A DNA stretch of 64,000 bases from Flavobacterium lipolyticum (GCF_020905335.1 NZ_JAJJMN010000001.1:310001-374000), one strand, 5' to 3'. Shown: positions 35,251-44,528, counted from the stretch's first letter. A program made the numbers and translations. Notes: generated from the sequence alone by a model not told the origin.

Positions 35251-36288
35251 CTAATCCGGAATCGAAGCAAACATTGCAATTTCTTTTAAATCTATGTAGT
35301 ACTCTCCTGAAAAAGGGGATAATTCATTTCCTACTACATTGATTTTTACAAAGTACTTTTCTTTCCCATCTTTCTTAATAATTTTAAATTCTCTCAAATA
35401 ATTAAACACTATTGCAAAATCATTATAGTCAACAGGTTCTAAATTATCAACATTATATAATTTTATATTAGTTATTTTTTCCAAATACAAATCACCTTGT
35501 TCAATATAAATCTCTTCCTTTTTATAATCAAAATTAGGTAAAGTTTTTACAAAACGATCCATACTAACTTTTGCATACAAAAGGTCAGTGTTAAACAAAT
35601 ACATTGCATAAGTAAATTCCGCACTAATACCGGAATTCTCTTGTAATTTAACCAGGCCATCAGTAATTGCATACGATGATTTCTTATTATAACATTCCAA
35701 AAAAGATGTGTTCATTACTTTGTAAAGATTCCCAATAAAAAAACCATTCTTATCAATTGTAAAATAGGAATATAAGTCTGGCGTTTCTGAGTTATAATCT
35801 TCTCTCGAAATCTCGACATCATGCTTTATATAAGTTTCATAACTTGGTTGATAAGACGTTATCTCTTTTATAAGCCTAATTTTCCCATCCTTTGTATAAT
35901 AATGAACGGTATCATATTTTGTTGGAAAATTAATAGTCTTTGTTCTGTCTAAACCCAGTAGGCAATAACAGTCGTTTGTAAAATAACTCTGACTGTCTTC
36001 TGTTTTAGAAAGTAACTCAATATCGCGAAGAGATACATACAGCTCTTGATTTTTGTATAGAATCTTTGATCTATTTTTAACCTTATCAAAAGACACAATT
36101 TTAACTTTTGACGCATAATCCAAGTGGTACTTTTTATTAGAAGACAAATCTTCAGTAGAAAACAAATCGACCCCTTCAAAATTTGTAACGACTCCATCTG
36201 AAGTAATAATCTCTGTAGATGATTTTTCTTTCTTACAGGAAGATATAACAATCAATATTATAAATAGAAGCAATCCTTTTTTTCTCAT
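35251..36288 (-). CDS. Lipoprotein of unknown function (last of immunity-like array)
   Basis: This is a 345-residue precursor with an SPII lipobox (VISSC, Cys18). After a short linker a small beta domain (about 35-95, FEGVDLFSTEDLSS...KVKIVSFDK...YVSLRDIEL) resembles a bacterial SH3-like fold. The rest is mixed alpha/beta and unassigned. It is the most distal of about twelve lipoprotein genes on the same strand that follow the murein-hydrolase effector gene. I infer a periplasm-facing immunity role for the group from that context. There is no direct evidence for this member. Upstream (36330-36365) is a sequence resembling the upstream flanks of the genes at 42785 and 43694, so the unit may share ancestry with those. 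Confidence 0.65.
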   Translation of the reverse strand: MRKKGLLLFIILIVISSCKKEKSSTEIITSDGVVTNFEGVDLFSTEDLSSNKKYHLDYASKVKIVSFDKVKNRSKILYKNQELYVSLRDIELLSKTEDSQSYFTNDCYCLLGLDRTKTINFPTKYDTVHYYTKDGKIRLIKEITSYQPSYETYIKHDVEISREDYNSETPDLYSYFTIDKNGFFIGNLYKVMNTSFLECYNKKSSYAITDGLVKLQENSGISAEFTYAMYLFNTDLLYAKVSMDRFVKTLPNFDYKKEEIYIEQGDLYLEKITNIKLYNVDNLEPVDYNDFAIVFNYLREFKIIKKDGKEKYFVKINVVGNELSPFSGEYYIDLKEIAMFASIPD

Positions 36289-36463
36289 AAATACGTTTAT
36301 TTCTTAATTTTATACAACAATATTACCATTACTCGCTCTGATTTTTCTTATTTGAACCTGATATTTATATTATTTCCTAAATGGTACTGTCTCTTTTTTC
36401 ATGGAAGTATAACAGATTAAAACTGCCGGTTAAGGCAGCTTTATAAAACCAATATAATGTAAT

Positions 36464-37432
36464 TTACTTTTTGTCCAGTTTTATCCATTCGTGAAAGGTT
36501 CCTTCACCTCCAACTCCTTTGATGAAGTATTTATTTTCCTCTTTTTTTATTAAATAAGTAGGATCTAATTTTATACATCGATCATCATTTCCATTGTAAT
36601 ACAATTCCAAAACATTATTTTCTTCTATTCCTTTATAATCTCCTTCGCCAATAGACTGCCCATAAAAGGAATCCAACTTTAATGAAATTTTATCCTCGCT
36701 TATTATAAAATTGTATGTTGAATGCCCCGTACCTTCGGTTGTTAATTCCTCCTCAACAGTTGCCGAAAAATTACCCTGATAAATTTCATCAATTGCTTTA
36801 AGGTTTTTTAATTTGTAGGATAACAACAATTCCGTATATAAATCAATTCCCTCTTTGGTTATTTTATTTGTTAAAAGCTTTTTTAGAAAAACCCATTTAT
36901 TATTTTCATGAATATAAAAATAAGTACAGGCATTCTCTTTTAAATCAAAATCTCCTGATCCGTCATTGTAGTATTTTGAGACCGCCTCTTTAGGTAAGAA
37001 ACTCGCAATAATGTAATACTCATTTAATTTCTGTTTTAAAATTTGGCTTACTTTATCATTTATCTCTTTTGAAGTTTCGTCGCCTGTATTGATTTTAAAT
37101 TCCGAAAAAAAACCTTTCTTATTATAAACAGACCAATAGTCCTGAATCAAACTTGATTTCCCAATGTAATTCACATTAAAAAAACCCAAATCTTCGAGAT
37201 CAAAAAAATAAACCGGGAACGTTGGACTATGATCCTGAAGATAATACCCATTCACCTTGTATTTTGCTTCTAAAAAATTGACAGGCGGTATAGTATAATC
37301 AACATATACCTCTTTTGAAACTTCTTTTTTATCTGTTTCTTTATTCGCTTTTTCAGCAGCCTCTCTTGTTACTTCCTGCTTGCAGCTACTTAACAACAGC
37401 AGCAAGACTGATACTTTTATGATCTTTTTCAA
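36464..37432 (-). CDS. Lipoprotein of unknown function
   Basis: This is a 322-residue precursor with a typical lipobox (LLLLLSSC, Cys17) followed by a Lys/Glu-rich linker (TREAAEKANKETDKKEVSKE). The mature domain has a run of acidic and aromatic segments, and the C-terminal third (FSATVEEELTTEGTGHSTYNFIISEDKISLKLDSFYGQ...EENNVLELYYNG) looks like a lipocalin-type or beta-barrel fold. The same kind of C-terminus is common in Bacteroidota immunity-like lipoproteins. It shares strand and spacing with the next gene (45 bp) and is probably co-transcribed. Confidence 0.65.
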   Translation of the reverse strand: MKKIIKVSVLLLLLSSCKQEVTREAAEKANKETDKKEVSKEVYVDYTIPPVNFLEAKYKVNGYYLQDHSPTFPVYFFDLEDLGFFNVNYIGKSSLIQDYWSVYNKKGFFSEFKINTGDETSKEINDKVSQILKQKLNEYYIIASFLPKEAVSKYYNDGSGDFDLKENACTYFYIHENNKWVFLKKLLTNKITKEGIDLYTELLLSYKLKNLKAIDEIYQGNFSATVEEELTTEGTGHSTYNFIISEDKISLKLDSFYGQSIGEGDYKGIEENNVLELYYNGNDDRCIKLDPTYLIKKEENKYFIKGVGGEGTFHEWIKLDKK

Positions 37433-37477
37433 ATTATATTAAATTATCTGTAATACTTATTTTCATTAGACCCTTTT

Positions 37478-38455
37478 TTAATTTATTTCATCACTAATAA
37501 AACCATATTTTAATGGTTTAGTAGTAATACTTTCTTTTAAATTAAAAATAGGGCTATTAACATAATACTTATCCTTCAGTTTTACAATCTTCACCTCGGG
37601 AATATGCTTGCTGTTTATATATTCTTTATCTTCAAGAAGATTTTTCCTGTGATATAAAAACAAGGTATCACCTTTTTGAACCGGTACCAGCAAATCTTTA
37701 AAATCTCGCTCTACAAAATAACAGGAGTCCTTAGATACTTTAATATAGTAGGTGTAATTATAATTTGATTCATAAGAGTCCAGCGATAAAATATAATCCC
37801 TGTACCATGAATCCTCGATTTTTGATTTGGCAATAGAATTAAAGAAAGTTTTTTGTAAATCTTTGGTCTTCTTTTCGACAAAATTAATTTTCCAATGCAT
37901 CTCTTCGTTAACCTTCTCATCTGAATCTACTTCAAAAGAATCCATTTTTTCCCATGAATTATTTTTATAGTGATACAAATCTGTCTTATATTTTTCTTTT
38001 ACCGAAATAGAACAATCAGCATGTGGTGTTGGGATTAGAAATTTCTTATCAATGAAAAAAACATAAATGTCAAATACTTTTTTATATTCTTCAATGCTCA
38101 ATTTGTTAACATAAGCCTCCAACTTCTCAGAATCATCTTCACTAAAATATTTTGAATACTTTTCAAAAAAAAGGAAATCTTTAGGTATTAAAAAAGTGAC
38201 TAAATTCCCCAGATCATTACCATTTTCAGGGGCATATAAAACTCCATAATCATAAGATGTTGTAAAGAAACTACCATATTTAGAAGTATCATACATATAT
38301 TCATGTTTACTCATTTTTAACACCTTATCAAAATTTAGATTATTTTTTTCCTTTTGATAATTTTTTTGTTCTTTGCTCTCTACCTTTTTATCTTTGCATC
38401 CAATAATAGATAGCACAAAAAAAAAGAGCAAGCAGTACTCTTTTAATCTCTTCAT
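37478..38455 (-). CDS. Lipoprotein of unknown function
   Basis: This is a 325-residue precursor with an SPII lipobox (VLSIIGC, Cys20) and a Lys-rich linker. The sequence is rich in Lys, Asp, Tyr and Ser and has no motif I know. A cysteine at DSCYFVERD and another near PHADCSISVKE are the only ones in the mature part, so a disulfide is possible. It lies inside the minus-strand lipoprotein array, 45 bp before the gene at 36464. Role in immunity is inferred from location alone. Confidence 0.62.
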   Translation of the reverse strand: MKRLKEYCLLFFFVLSIIGCKDKKVESKEQKNYQKEKNNLNFDKVLKMSKHEYMYDTSKYGSFFTTSYDYGVLYAPENGNDLGNLVTFLIPKDFLFFEKYSKYFSEDDSEKLEAYVNKLSIEEYKKVFDIYVFFIDKKFLIPTPHADCSISVKEKYKTDLYHYKNNSWEKMDSFEVDSDEKVNEEMHWKINFVEKKTKDLQKTFFNSIAKSKIEDSWYRDYILSLDSYESNYNYTYYIKVSKDSCYFVERDFKDLLVPVQKGDTLFLYHRKNLLEDKEYINSKHIPEVKIVKLKDKYYVNSPIFNLKESITTKPLKYGFISDEIN

Positions 38456-38551
38456 AATTTTTCCGTTTTCAGACTAAAGTAACACATTATTTTAAAGAAA
38501 AAAACTAGCAATTGCGGTAGTTTTTCAATTTATTTAAATCCAAAGAAAGAA

Positions 38552-39424
38552 TTAGGGCAAGGATAAATATTCTTTATATTCAATTTTATTGTCATCATTT
38601 TTATAGAAAACATATCGATTTTCACCTCCCTGAAAACTCATCTCAATTTTTAAGGTATCCTGTAAGATCCATTTATAATCAACCTCAGCATCTTCCGAAT
38701 GTGTTTTAAAATTACTTTGCGGCAATTTTTTTAGCAAATCCTTTTTTAAATAATTAGGTGACTCATTATAAAATATCTCATAAGCCTTATTAAATGTGCT
38801 TTCATTACAAACACAAGTTTTATTTAAAGGATCCTCATATCTGGAAATTCCATTGTCGTTTTCCTTGCATTTAAAAAGAATTTCTTTGGCATTCTTACTT
38901 TTAACAAACTGCATATAATTGCCCGAATACCAAACCAGCAGATCGTCCCCAAACACATATATTTTATGAAATGGAGGTGAACACTTGGTAATAATAACGC
39001 CTCTAAATGTATTGAGCTTAATTTTGAATAAATCATAGATTTTTTTCTCTAAGCTTTTCATTTCCTCTGCTAACGAATGATTGTAGAAATGTCCTTCTGT
39101 ATGATATTCTAAATTGTGTATACTATCGATCTCAAAGTAAGTATTAGCAGTTCCATCACCCAAAATGAATTCACTATCTAATAATTCAAAAGTATGAGTT
39201 TCAAGATTATCAGAATTTGTATTGGATGATTTCTTCAATTCCCATTTTCCCTGGATACCTGATAAAGTTAATACATTATCATTTTTATCTTTTACCAAAA
39301 GGTATTTTGAATCAGCGGTTTTGACCTGTTTTAAAGCTACATTTTGCTTCTCCTGTGTTTGTTGCCTACAACTTATTAATAACACTCCGAACAACAAAAC
39401 CAACAGTTTGGTACAATTTCTCAT
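38552..39424 (-). CDS. Lipoprotein of unknown function
   Basis: This is a 290-residue precursor with a lipobox (VLLISC, Cys19). An N-terminal beta-rich domain (about 40-140, LTLSGIQGKWELKKSSNT...THTFELLDSEFILGDGTANTYFEID) resembles lipocalin-like domains that open with a GxW motif. Several paired cysteines follow (KCSPPF, FKCKEND, TCVCNES). It is another member of the array. Its upstream region holds a relic of radC and a coding fragment (39483-39710) rather than a promoter I can name. Confidence 0.62.
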   Translation of the reverse strand: MRNCTKLLVLLFGVLLISCRQQTQEKQNVALKQVKTADSKYLLVKDKNDNVLTLSGIQGKWELKKSSNTNSDNLETHTFELLDSEFILGDGTANTYFEIDSIHNLEYHTEGHFYNHSLAEEMKSLEKKIYDLFKIKLNTFRGVIITKCSPPFHKIYVFGDDLLVWYSGNYMQFVKSKNAKEILFKCKENDNGISRYEDPLNKTCVCNESTFNKAYEIFYNESPNYLKKDLLKKLPQSNFKTHSEDAEVDYKWILQDTLKIEMSFQGGENRYVFYKNDDNKIEYKEYLSLP

Positions 39425-39482
39425 ATTCTTTAATTAAATTTTGTTTTCGCATACCACTCGCGATCGATGCGATTTTACCTCC

Positions 39483-39521
39483 GAAAGGTACTACTTCTTA
39501 TGCGACAAAGATAATTTATGA
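39483..39521 (+). pseudogene. radC relic: 3' end only
   Basis: Read on the plus strand this gives ERYYFLCDKDNL and a stop, matching the ESYYSFADKENL end of the longer radC relic at 40562-40856. The following bases (TGAGTAAAAC) are also shared. The match at both protein and downstream DNA level supports common descent. Confidence 0.6.
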
Positions 39522-39710
39522 GTAAAACTGCTTCTTTAAACTCAAAATAAGAAATGCTCCCATACTATTAGATCGAACGGGAATTGGAAATCCTATAGCC
39601 CAGTTATTCTGACCTGCATTTATCGTTACATAAATAAGAGAATTCATCAAATAAGAACCGTATTCCTCCAGTCGCCAAGTTTCTTTTGGCTCGAAAATTA
39701 ATATAAAATC
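39516..39710 (-). pseudogene. C-terminal fragment of an unidentified protein
   Basis: A 60-odd codon frame on the minus strand reads EYGSYLMNSLIYVTINAGQN and on through NWAIGFPIPVRSNSMGAF to a stop at 39516. It has no suitable start and looks like the end of a larger protein. It overlaps the radC relic on the other strand by a few bases. Confidence 0.4.
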
Positions 39711-39774
39711 CTTATTTCAGTCTTTTATTTAAGTCGCATATAACTTCTGTTTTTTATCTTATATGAAGCCAATT

Positions 39775-40524
39775 TTATTCTAATGCTTCAATAGTTTTCA
39801 AATTTTGCTTCTCACCTACCTTATTAACAGTATTAATAATTCTTTCCAAAGAAAAATATTCCTTTTTAATTTTCTTATCATATTTAATTTCTGGCTGAGT
39901 AGTTTTACCATTAAAGAAAATAACCGGTAAAAATTTCTGATTTTCAGGAATTAAAATTTCTCCATCTCTTTCCATACTATTAGTAACAGAAGAAAGTAAT
40001 TTATGATCTGAAACAACTATTTCTGAAATATCCCATGGATATCCAAAAAAATAATTATTCGGTCTATCCTTGTCAATTAAAATGGGAGTAAAATACAAAA
40101 GAGACTCTAATTTTTTATTTTTAATATCATAAAATGCATAGTCAATACCATCTTCTTCTCCTGAACATCTAAACAATTCCAACATATCATCCTCGTCCAG
40201 ATTAATGAAAAATTTATAATTAATACTACCATAGAACTCGTTAACTAAGAATAACTTATAATTGGAAGTAATCCAATATTCTATATTTATATCTCTTTTT
40301 GAATCATATACTGTACAAATGAAATCTTTCTTTGAGTCACTATCAAAATCAATAGTTTCTGTAACAACATTTTCATATACATCAGGAATTAGACCTCTTA
40401 AATCTTTATTTATTACAACTTCCTGTGGTTTAATTAATTTAAGTTCATTTTTGACTTTTCCATTTTCTTTATCTTTACAAGAAAACATAAATAGAGAAAG
40501 AAATAGGCATATCATTATTTTCAT
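39775..40524 (-). CDS. Lipoprotein, paralogue of the gene at 44584
   Basis: From the ATG at 40524 the precursor has 249 residues, with a lipobox (LFMFSC, Cys16). Starting 17 codons upstream would put a basic segment before the signal. It is clearly related to the lipoprotein at 44584: both share WxTSN/WFSSN, NxFY, FxNLDEDxxLE / VNIDEDPELE, EExGxDxAFYD, PxLIxD, and LPxxYF/LPVIFF segments in the same order. The DExD-like acidic stretch recalls calcium-binding or FG-GAP-like repeats. A shared family within one array suggests gene duplication. The former promoter side is occupied by a radC relic on the opposite strand. Confidence 0.68.
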   Translation of the reverse strand: MKIMICLFLSLFMFSCKDKENGKVKNELKLIKPQEVVINKDLRGLIPDVYENVVTETIDFDSDSKKDFICTVYDSKRDINIEYWITSNYKLFLVNEFYGSINYKFFINLDEDDMLELFRCSGEEDGIDYAFYDIKNKKLESLLYFTPILIDKDRPNNYFFGYPWDISEIVVSDHKLLSSVTNSMERDGEILIPENQKFLPVIFFNGKTTQPEIKYDKKIKKEYFSLERIINTVNKVGEKQNLKTIEALE

Positions 40525-40561
40525 ATTTTTTATCTTTTTTCTCAAAAATAGTAATTTAAAA

Positions 40562-40856
40562 ATTCTACTTTTCAATCAGTCCAATAAAGTACTGGGAATT
40601 TATGAAGTGACTGCGGGAGGAATACCCGGAGCATCTGTCGATCTTAGATTCGTCTTTGTCGCGGCGCTCAAGACAAATGCCTTGATCGTAATTATGATAC
40701 AACCATCCATCAGGTAAAACACTTCCTTCCCCTGCCGACAAATTAATTACCCAAAAAGCTAAACATGCTGGTGCTCTTTTAGATATTAATGTTATAGATC
40801 ATTTAATTATTACCTCAGAAAGCTACTATTCCTTTGCAGATAAGGAGAATTTATGA
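40562..40856 (+). pseudogene. radC: radC pseudogene (C-terminal half, frameshifted)
   Basis: The plus strand encodes LLFNQSNKVLGIYEVTAGG, then GASVDLRFVFVAALKT, which matches RadC (JAB/MPN-domain protein) around its 'NRxNxVLGxxxVxxGG' core. A frameshift near 40700 separates it from YNHPSGKTLPSPADKLI, carrying the remains of the HNHPSG metal motif, and VIDHLIITSESYYSFADKENL, the usual RadC C-terminus. The first motif histidine is changed to tyrosine and the N-terminal half is missing, so this is not a working gene. It is the longest of five radC-like fragments dispersed through the lipoprotein array. Confidence 0.85.
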
Positions 40857-40884
40857 GTAAAACCGGTTTTCAATTTATGTAAAA

Positions 40885-40920
40885 AAACAAAAGCTACCGG
40901 TTTAGGGGAGCTTTTGTTTT
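40885..40920 (-). terminator. Terminator of the lipoprotein gene at 40927
   Basis: An AACAAAAGCT / AGCTTTTGTT stem ends a few bases before the stop codon and has a T tract when read on the minus strand. Confidence 0.75.
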
Positions 40921-40926
40921 TGATAA

Positions 40927-41868
40927 TTATCTGTCTTTCTCGTAACCTACACCTTTTATTAGCAAGTTTTTATAAGTTGGTTTCTCAGCTAAATCCTTAT
41001 TCAGAATATAACCTTTCCTAAAATTTACCCTATCATAAACATCAAGCCACGAATTATTACCAGTTGCTTCATTTTTTACGGTATCGTTTATAATAATCCA
41101 GTCATTATATTTTAAATTTTCGACGACTTCCGACGATACATCTGGTGATGTATACATGGCAACCTTGTTTTTTGAAGAAACAAAACGAATTGGATTGTAG
41201 TGTTTCCAATGTTTGTATTTCTCTTTTAGTTTAAAATAATAGGGCATTTTATAACAAACAGTATCTAAATTCTCGTCATTACCATCTTTACTCCATCCCC
41301 CTTTAGTCAATACTGTAATGGAGTCAATATTTTTTTTATTTACAAATAAATACTTGTCACGTAAGTCAAGATTTGCAAGGTAATCTCTCTTAGATTCTTC
41401 TTCTTTCCATGAAGGTAGAAATTCGAACTTCCAGACATCATCCTTTTTATTGATAAGCCAAAAATTAATTCTCGCATTTTTACCTTCCCATTCATCAAAA
41501 ACAGCTATCTCATAGTTTGATCTACTCTTTACTCTATAATCTTTAATTTTATACAACTGATTCCTAAAAGGGTTAAACTCATTGTCATAAAAAATATTAT
41601 CTATCGTTGCCTCGTTTATCAAACGTTTAACATTGAAATTAAGTGTTATATTCTGATAGTCTCCTGTTTTACCCAAAAAGTAACAATATTTATTCTCATG
41701 AAGTACAAGATGAAAAACCTGACTTTCAAGTTCTTTGATCTTTTTATTTCCTAAAATTTGATCTTTAGTATTTTCTTCTTTTTTAACACCTATGTTATCA
41801 ACATCTTTTTGTTTTCTAACACAGGAAACGACAACTAAAGAAAATAAAACAATAAACAAATAACGCAT
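40927..41868 (-). CDS. Lipoprotein with C-terminal SH3-like domain
   Basis: From the ATG at 41868 the precursor has 313 residues and a lipobox (SLVVVSC, Cys16). A longer start at 41922 would prefix 18 residues before the signal. Residues about 240-300 (NKVAMYTSPDVSSEVVENLKYNDWIIINDT...WLDVYDRVNFRKGYILNKDLAE) match a bacterial SH3 domain, as found in many peptidoglycan-binding or immunity proteins. The N-terminal part is an unassigned beta-rich domain. It is one of the array downstream of a murein-hydrolase effector; an SH3 domain would suit work at the cell wall (inference). Confidence 0.72.
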   Translation of the reverse strand: MRYLFIVLFSLVVVSCVRKQKDVDNIGVKKEENTKDQILGNKKIKELESQVFHLVLHENKYCYFLGKTGDYQNITLNFNVKRLINEATIDNIFYDNEFNPFRNQLYKIKDYRVKSRSNYEIAVFDEWEGKNARINFWLINKKDDVWKFEFLPSWKEEESKRDYLANLDLRDKYLFVNKKNIDSITVLTKGGWSKDGNDENLDTVCYKMPYYFKLKEKYKHWKHYNPIRFVSSKNKVAMYTSPDVSSEVVENLKYNDWIIINDTVKNEATGNNSWLDVYDRVNFRKGYILNKDLAEKPTYKNLLIKGVGYEKDR

Positions 41869-41971
41869 ATATAATATAATTAAGTTTGAAGTAAATATAG
41901 GATATTCTAAAATATAGTACATTAATTGAATTGAATATGAAAGTGATCCGGGTGATCTGAAAAAACAATAA

Positions 41972-42613
41972 TTATTTTATCCTTTTAAATGTTTTATCCT
42001 CCGGATTTAAATCCGGTTTGAGTATTAATTCCTTAGAATTTTTTATTTCAAAGATAAGTTCTCTATTAATATTCAATTCTCTTATTTCCCATTTTTTATT
42101 TCCTTTTCGCAAAGCTTCTTTAGTAGATTCAATTGGTGGTTGAACAGGGTTTTCTAAAACATCTGAAGAATCAAAAGAGACATTTACTTTTAATGCGTTA
42201 TCTTCAAATGGCTCGACCTGAACATTTACAACAAAAAAACCAGGAGTATAACCTTCCGTAACCTCCTCAAATAAATCGGTATTACCATAAAGCAATCCCC
42301 CTAAGGTCAACCTAACATTCTCTCCTTTTTCATTCTTCTCTTCCCATGAAGTTCCTTCAAAATCCGGGATGCTTTTAGTTTCCACTTTTTTCAATATTAA
42401 AAAAAGGCTTTCATTTGAAGAATCACTATTCCTATATTCGTACTCTCCCTCAAAATCATATAATGCATCATTTTTAACTGCTGCAATTTTATTTTTATTT
42501 ACCGAAATCTCTATTTCTTTGGCTTGTTTAATTTCCTGGATTTCTTTTTTTTGATTTTGGCAAGCAAAGAGAAAGAGAGAGAGAAGACAAATAACTACTT
42601 TATTTTTTTTCAT
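41972..42613 (-). CDS. Lipoprotein, intact paralogue of the pseudogene at 45311
   Basis: This is a 213-residue precursor with a lipobox (SLFLFAC, Cys18). The mature part is a compact beta-rich domain (DALYDFEGEYEYRNSDSSNESLFLILKKVETKSIPDFEGTSWEEKNEKGENV) with a C-terminal strand-rich tail. A second copy at 45311-45813 is about 85% identical over the first 150 residues but is frameshifted. The two flank a block of other lipoproteins, so the block may have arisen by duplication. Upstream at 42652 is a radC-like relic. I infer an immunity-type role only from the array. Confidence 0.7.
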   Translation of the reverse strand: MKKNKVVICLLSLFLFACQNQKKEIQEIKQAKEIEISVNKNKIAAVKNDALYDFEGEYEYRNSDSSNESLFLILKKVETKSIPDFEGTSWEEKNEKGENVRLTLGGLLYGNTDLFEEVTEGYTPGFFVVNVQVEPFEDNALKVNVSFDSSDVLENPVQPPIESTKEALRKGNKKWEIRELNINRELIFEIKNSKELILKPDLNPEDKTFKRIK

Positions 42614-42651
42614 TTTTTTTCATTTTTTTTTCTCAAAAATAATAATTTAAA

Positions 42652-42699
42652 ATTCTACTCCTTAGTCAGTCTAATAAAGCACTGGGAGTTTATAAATAA
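42652..42699 (+). pseudogene. radC relic: internal piece
   Basis: The plus strand reads ILLLSQSNKALGVYK and a stop, matching ILLFNQSNKVLGIYE of the radC relic at 40562. It sits just upstream of a minus-strand lipoprotein gene, in the same relative position as the relic at 40562. Confidence 0.65.
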
Positions 42700-42784
42700 C
42701 ACTGTTTTTCAATTTATATGAAAAGACAAAAGCTACCTGCTAGAGGTAGCTTTTAGATCCAATAGATTTAAAGTTTATCATACT

Positions 42785-43480
42785 CTATTCCTCTCCTGAT
42801 TCAGGAAGACATTCTAATTTTTCCTTTTTTAAATCGATCTCAATAATTTTTTCATTTACTAAGTCAAATTTTACCGCTTTCAAAATTCTATCGTATTTAC
42901 CCTTTGAATTTACTTTATCAATTACTACAGCAAAACAATTATGTCCTTTACTCGTTTCACAGGTATAGCTAAATACTTTATTATCCCCTAAGATATAATT
43001 ATAATCACCAAGCTCTGAATATGTTTCAAGTACTTTTAGGTCTTTACATTTCCACTTATTACTTTCTGTTCTTCTAAAAAGTCCAATATTCAAAAAACCA
43101 TTATTTTTCTGAAGTGAAAATGTGTAATTAGATATTCGAATAATCCTTCTATCATCAGTATATTCATCTAAAATGTAATCTTTCAATGTTTTGTATACCA
43201 CATCTTCATCTAAAGTCGAATCTATTATAAATTTATTAAAATTACTGTCAATTATAAATTTATCCGTTCCATAATTAATTCTTACATCAGAAAAATCAAA
43301 ATCATTTTCATCATATACTCTATCTATTGAAAATATTTTAAGCTCCTTTTTCTTCTCAAAGTTATGGTCGTTTTTTTCTTGATCTGAATATCTTTTACTA
43401 TTTACATCCTTCTTAGAGGGCAATTGTTTTTGATTACAAGAAAAAAAGCCAAGCGCTAAAATTAACAGCAATTTCCTCAT
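42785..43480 (-). CDS. Lipoprotein, tandem paralogue of the gene at 43694
   Basis: From the ATG at 43480 the precursor has 231 residues with lipobox ALGFFSC (Cys15). A start ten codons upstream (43510) is present in both copies but precedes the signal. The first 50 residues are almost identical to the gene at 43694 (RKLLLILALGFFSCNQKQL and the KYSDQEKNDHN linker). The remainder is diverged but alignable (FxFDLVxEKIIEIDLKKEKLECLPE at the end). This is a tandem duplication followed by divergence of the mature domain, as expected of immunity genes adapting to different toxins (inference). Confidence 0.7.
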   Translation of the reverse strand: MRKLLLILALGFFSCNQKQLPSKKDVNSKRYSDQEKNDHNFEKKKELKIFSIDRVYDENDFDFSDVRINYGTDKFIIDSNFNKFIIDSTLDEDVVYKTLKDYILDEYTDDRRIIRISNYTFSLQKNNGFLNIGLFRRTESNKWKCKDLKVLETYSELGDYNYILGDNKVFSYTCETSKGHNCFAVVIDKVNSKGKYDRILKAVKFDLVNEKIIEIDLKKEKLECLPESGEE

Positions 43481-43582
43481 GTCGTATATTTTCTTATTTA
43501 GATATATCATTTGTACTATTATATCTGATTTTCTTTATTTGAATTTGGTTTTACATTCACGCTTTTTTATAATCCTAAAATA

Positions 43583-43627
43583 GCCTTAGAAAGTTATTAT
43601 TCCTTCACTAATAAAGGGAATTTATAG
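43583..43627 (+). pseudogene. radC relic: 3' end
   Basis: The plus strand reads ALESYYSFTNKGNL and a stop, related to the ESYYSFADKENL terminus of radC. It lies in the gap upstream of the lipoprotein gene at 42785. Confidence 0.6.
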
Positions 43628-43693
43628 ATGCTATTTTTAGTATTGGATTTATAAAAAAAGCTGCATTTCTTTTTTTGGAATACAGCTCTTTTT

Positions 43694-44380
43694 TTATTCA
43701 TCACCTATTTCCGGAAAACAATCCACTTTTTCCTTTTTTAAATCAACTTCAATAATTTTTTCTTTTACCAAGTCGAATTTAAATGCCTTGAGCACTTTTT
43801 CATATTTCCCTGATGCTGTTATTTTATTGATTACAACCGCAAAATATTGCTCTTTTTTATTATTGTAACAGCTAAAGGATAAATATTTATTCCCCTCCAT
43901 CACATATTGGTTCATATCCTTATTTATTGCTTTACCAATGCTTAATATATCTATTACTTTCCATTTGTCAATTTTCTCTCTTTTTAAAAGGATTTTTAAT
44001 AAATTTCCTTGATTATTACTATTTAATACTCCAAAGTCTTTCATTCTAATTACATTTTCATCCTTTACTGTTTCCCTTTCTAAATTCAATATACTTTGAT
44101 ATCTCATATCTTCTGTTAAGGTTGAATCAATTAAAAAATCAGGGTATTCTTGTTCAAATTTATATTTACCGCTACTATAATTAGCATATATTCCTGCTAT
44201 ATTTAAATCTGAATCATTAAATACCTCACCTATTTTTAAATCTCCGTTTTTCTTCTCAAGGTTATGGTCGTTTTTTTCTTGATCTGAATATTTTTTAATA
44301 TTTACATCCTTCTCAGAGGGCAATTGTTTTTGGTTACAAGAAAAAAAGCCAAGCGCTAAAATTAACAGCAATTTTCTCAT
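43694..44380 (-). CDS. Lipoprotein, tandem paralogue of the gene at 42785
   Basis: From the ATG at 44380 the precursor has 228 residues, lipobox ALGFFSC (Cys15). It shares signal, linker and C-terminus with its neighbour at 42785, while the central domain differs more (FNDSDLNIAGIYANYSSGKYKFEQEYPDFLIDSTLTEDMRYQ against the neighbour's FIIDSNFNKFIIDSTLDEDVVYK). The duplicated unit includes the upstream flank and a radC relic. The gene is followed by a 58-bp hairpin-containing gap. Role is inferred from the array. Confidence 0.7.
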   Translation of the reverse strand: MRKLLLILALGFFSCNQKQLPSEKDVNIKKYSDQEKNDHNLEKKNGDLKIGEVFNDSDLNIAGIYANYSSGKYKFEQEYPDFLIDSTLTEDMRYQSILNLERETVKDENVIRMKDFGVLNSNNQGNLLKILLKREKIDKWKVIDILSIGKAINKDMNQYVMEGNKYLSFSCYNNKKEQYFAVVINKITASGKYEKVLKAFKFDLVKEKIIEVDLKKEKVDCFPEIGDE

Positions 44381-44483
44381 GTCGTATATTTTCTTATTTA
44401 AATATATCATTTGTACTATTATATCTGATTTTCTTTATTTGAATTTGGATTTACTTTCACGCTTTTTTATAATCCTAAAAATA

Positions 44484-44528
44484 GCCTTAGAAAGTTATTA
44501 TTCTTTTGCTGAAAAAGGGGGCATAGAT
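44484..44528 (+). pseudogene. radC relic: 3' end, second tandem copy
   Basis: The plus strand reads ALESYYSFAEKGGI, again the radC C-terminus, but it has lost the stop and runs on. Upstream DNA (CGCTTTTTTATAATCC) is the same as before the relic at 43583, so the two arose with the duplicated lipoprotein unit. Confidence 0.6.

Noticed and set aside
40262..40717. 151-codon plus-strand frame crossing the lipoprotein start
   Set aside because: First part is antisense to the lipoprotein gene; only the end (from 40562) is meaningful, as a radC relic.
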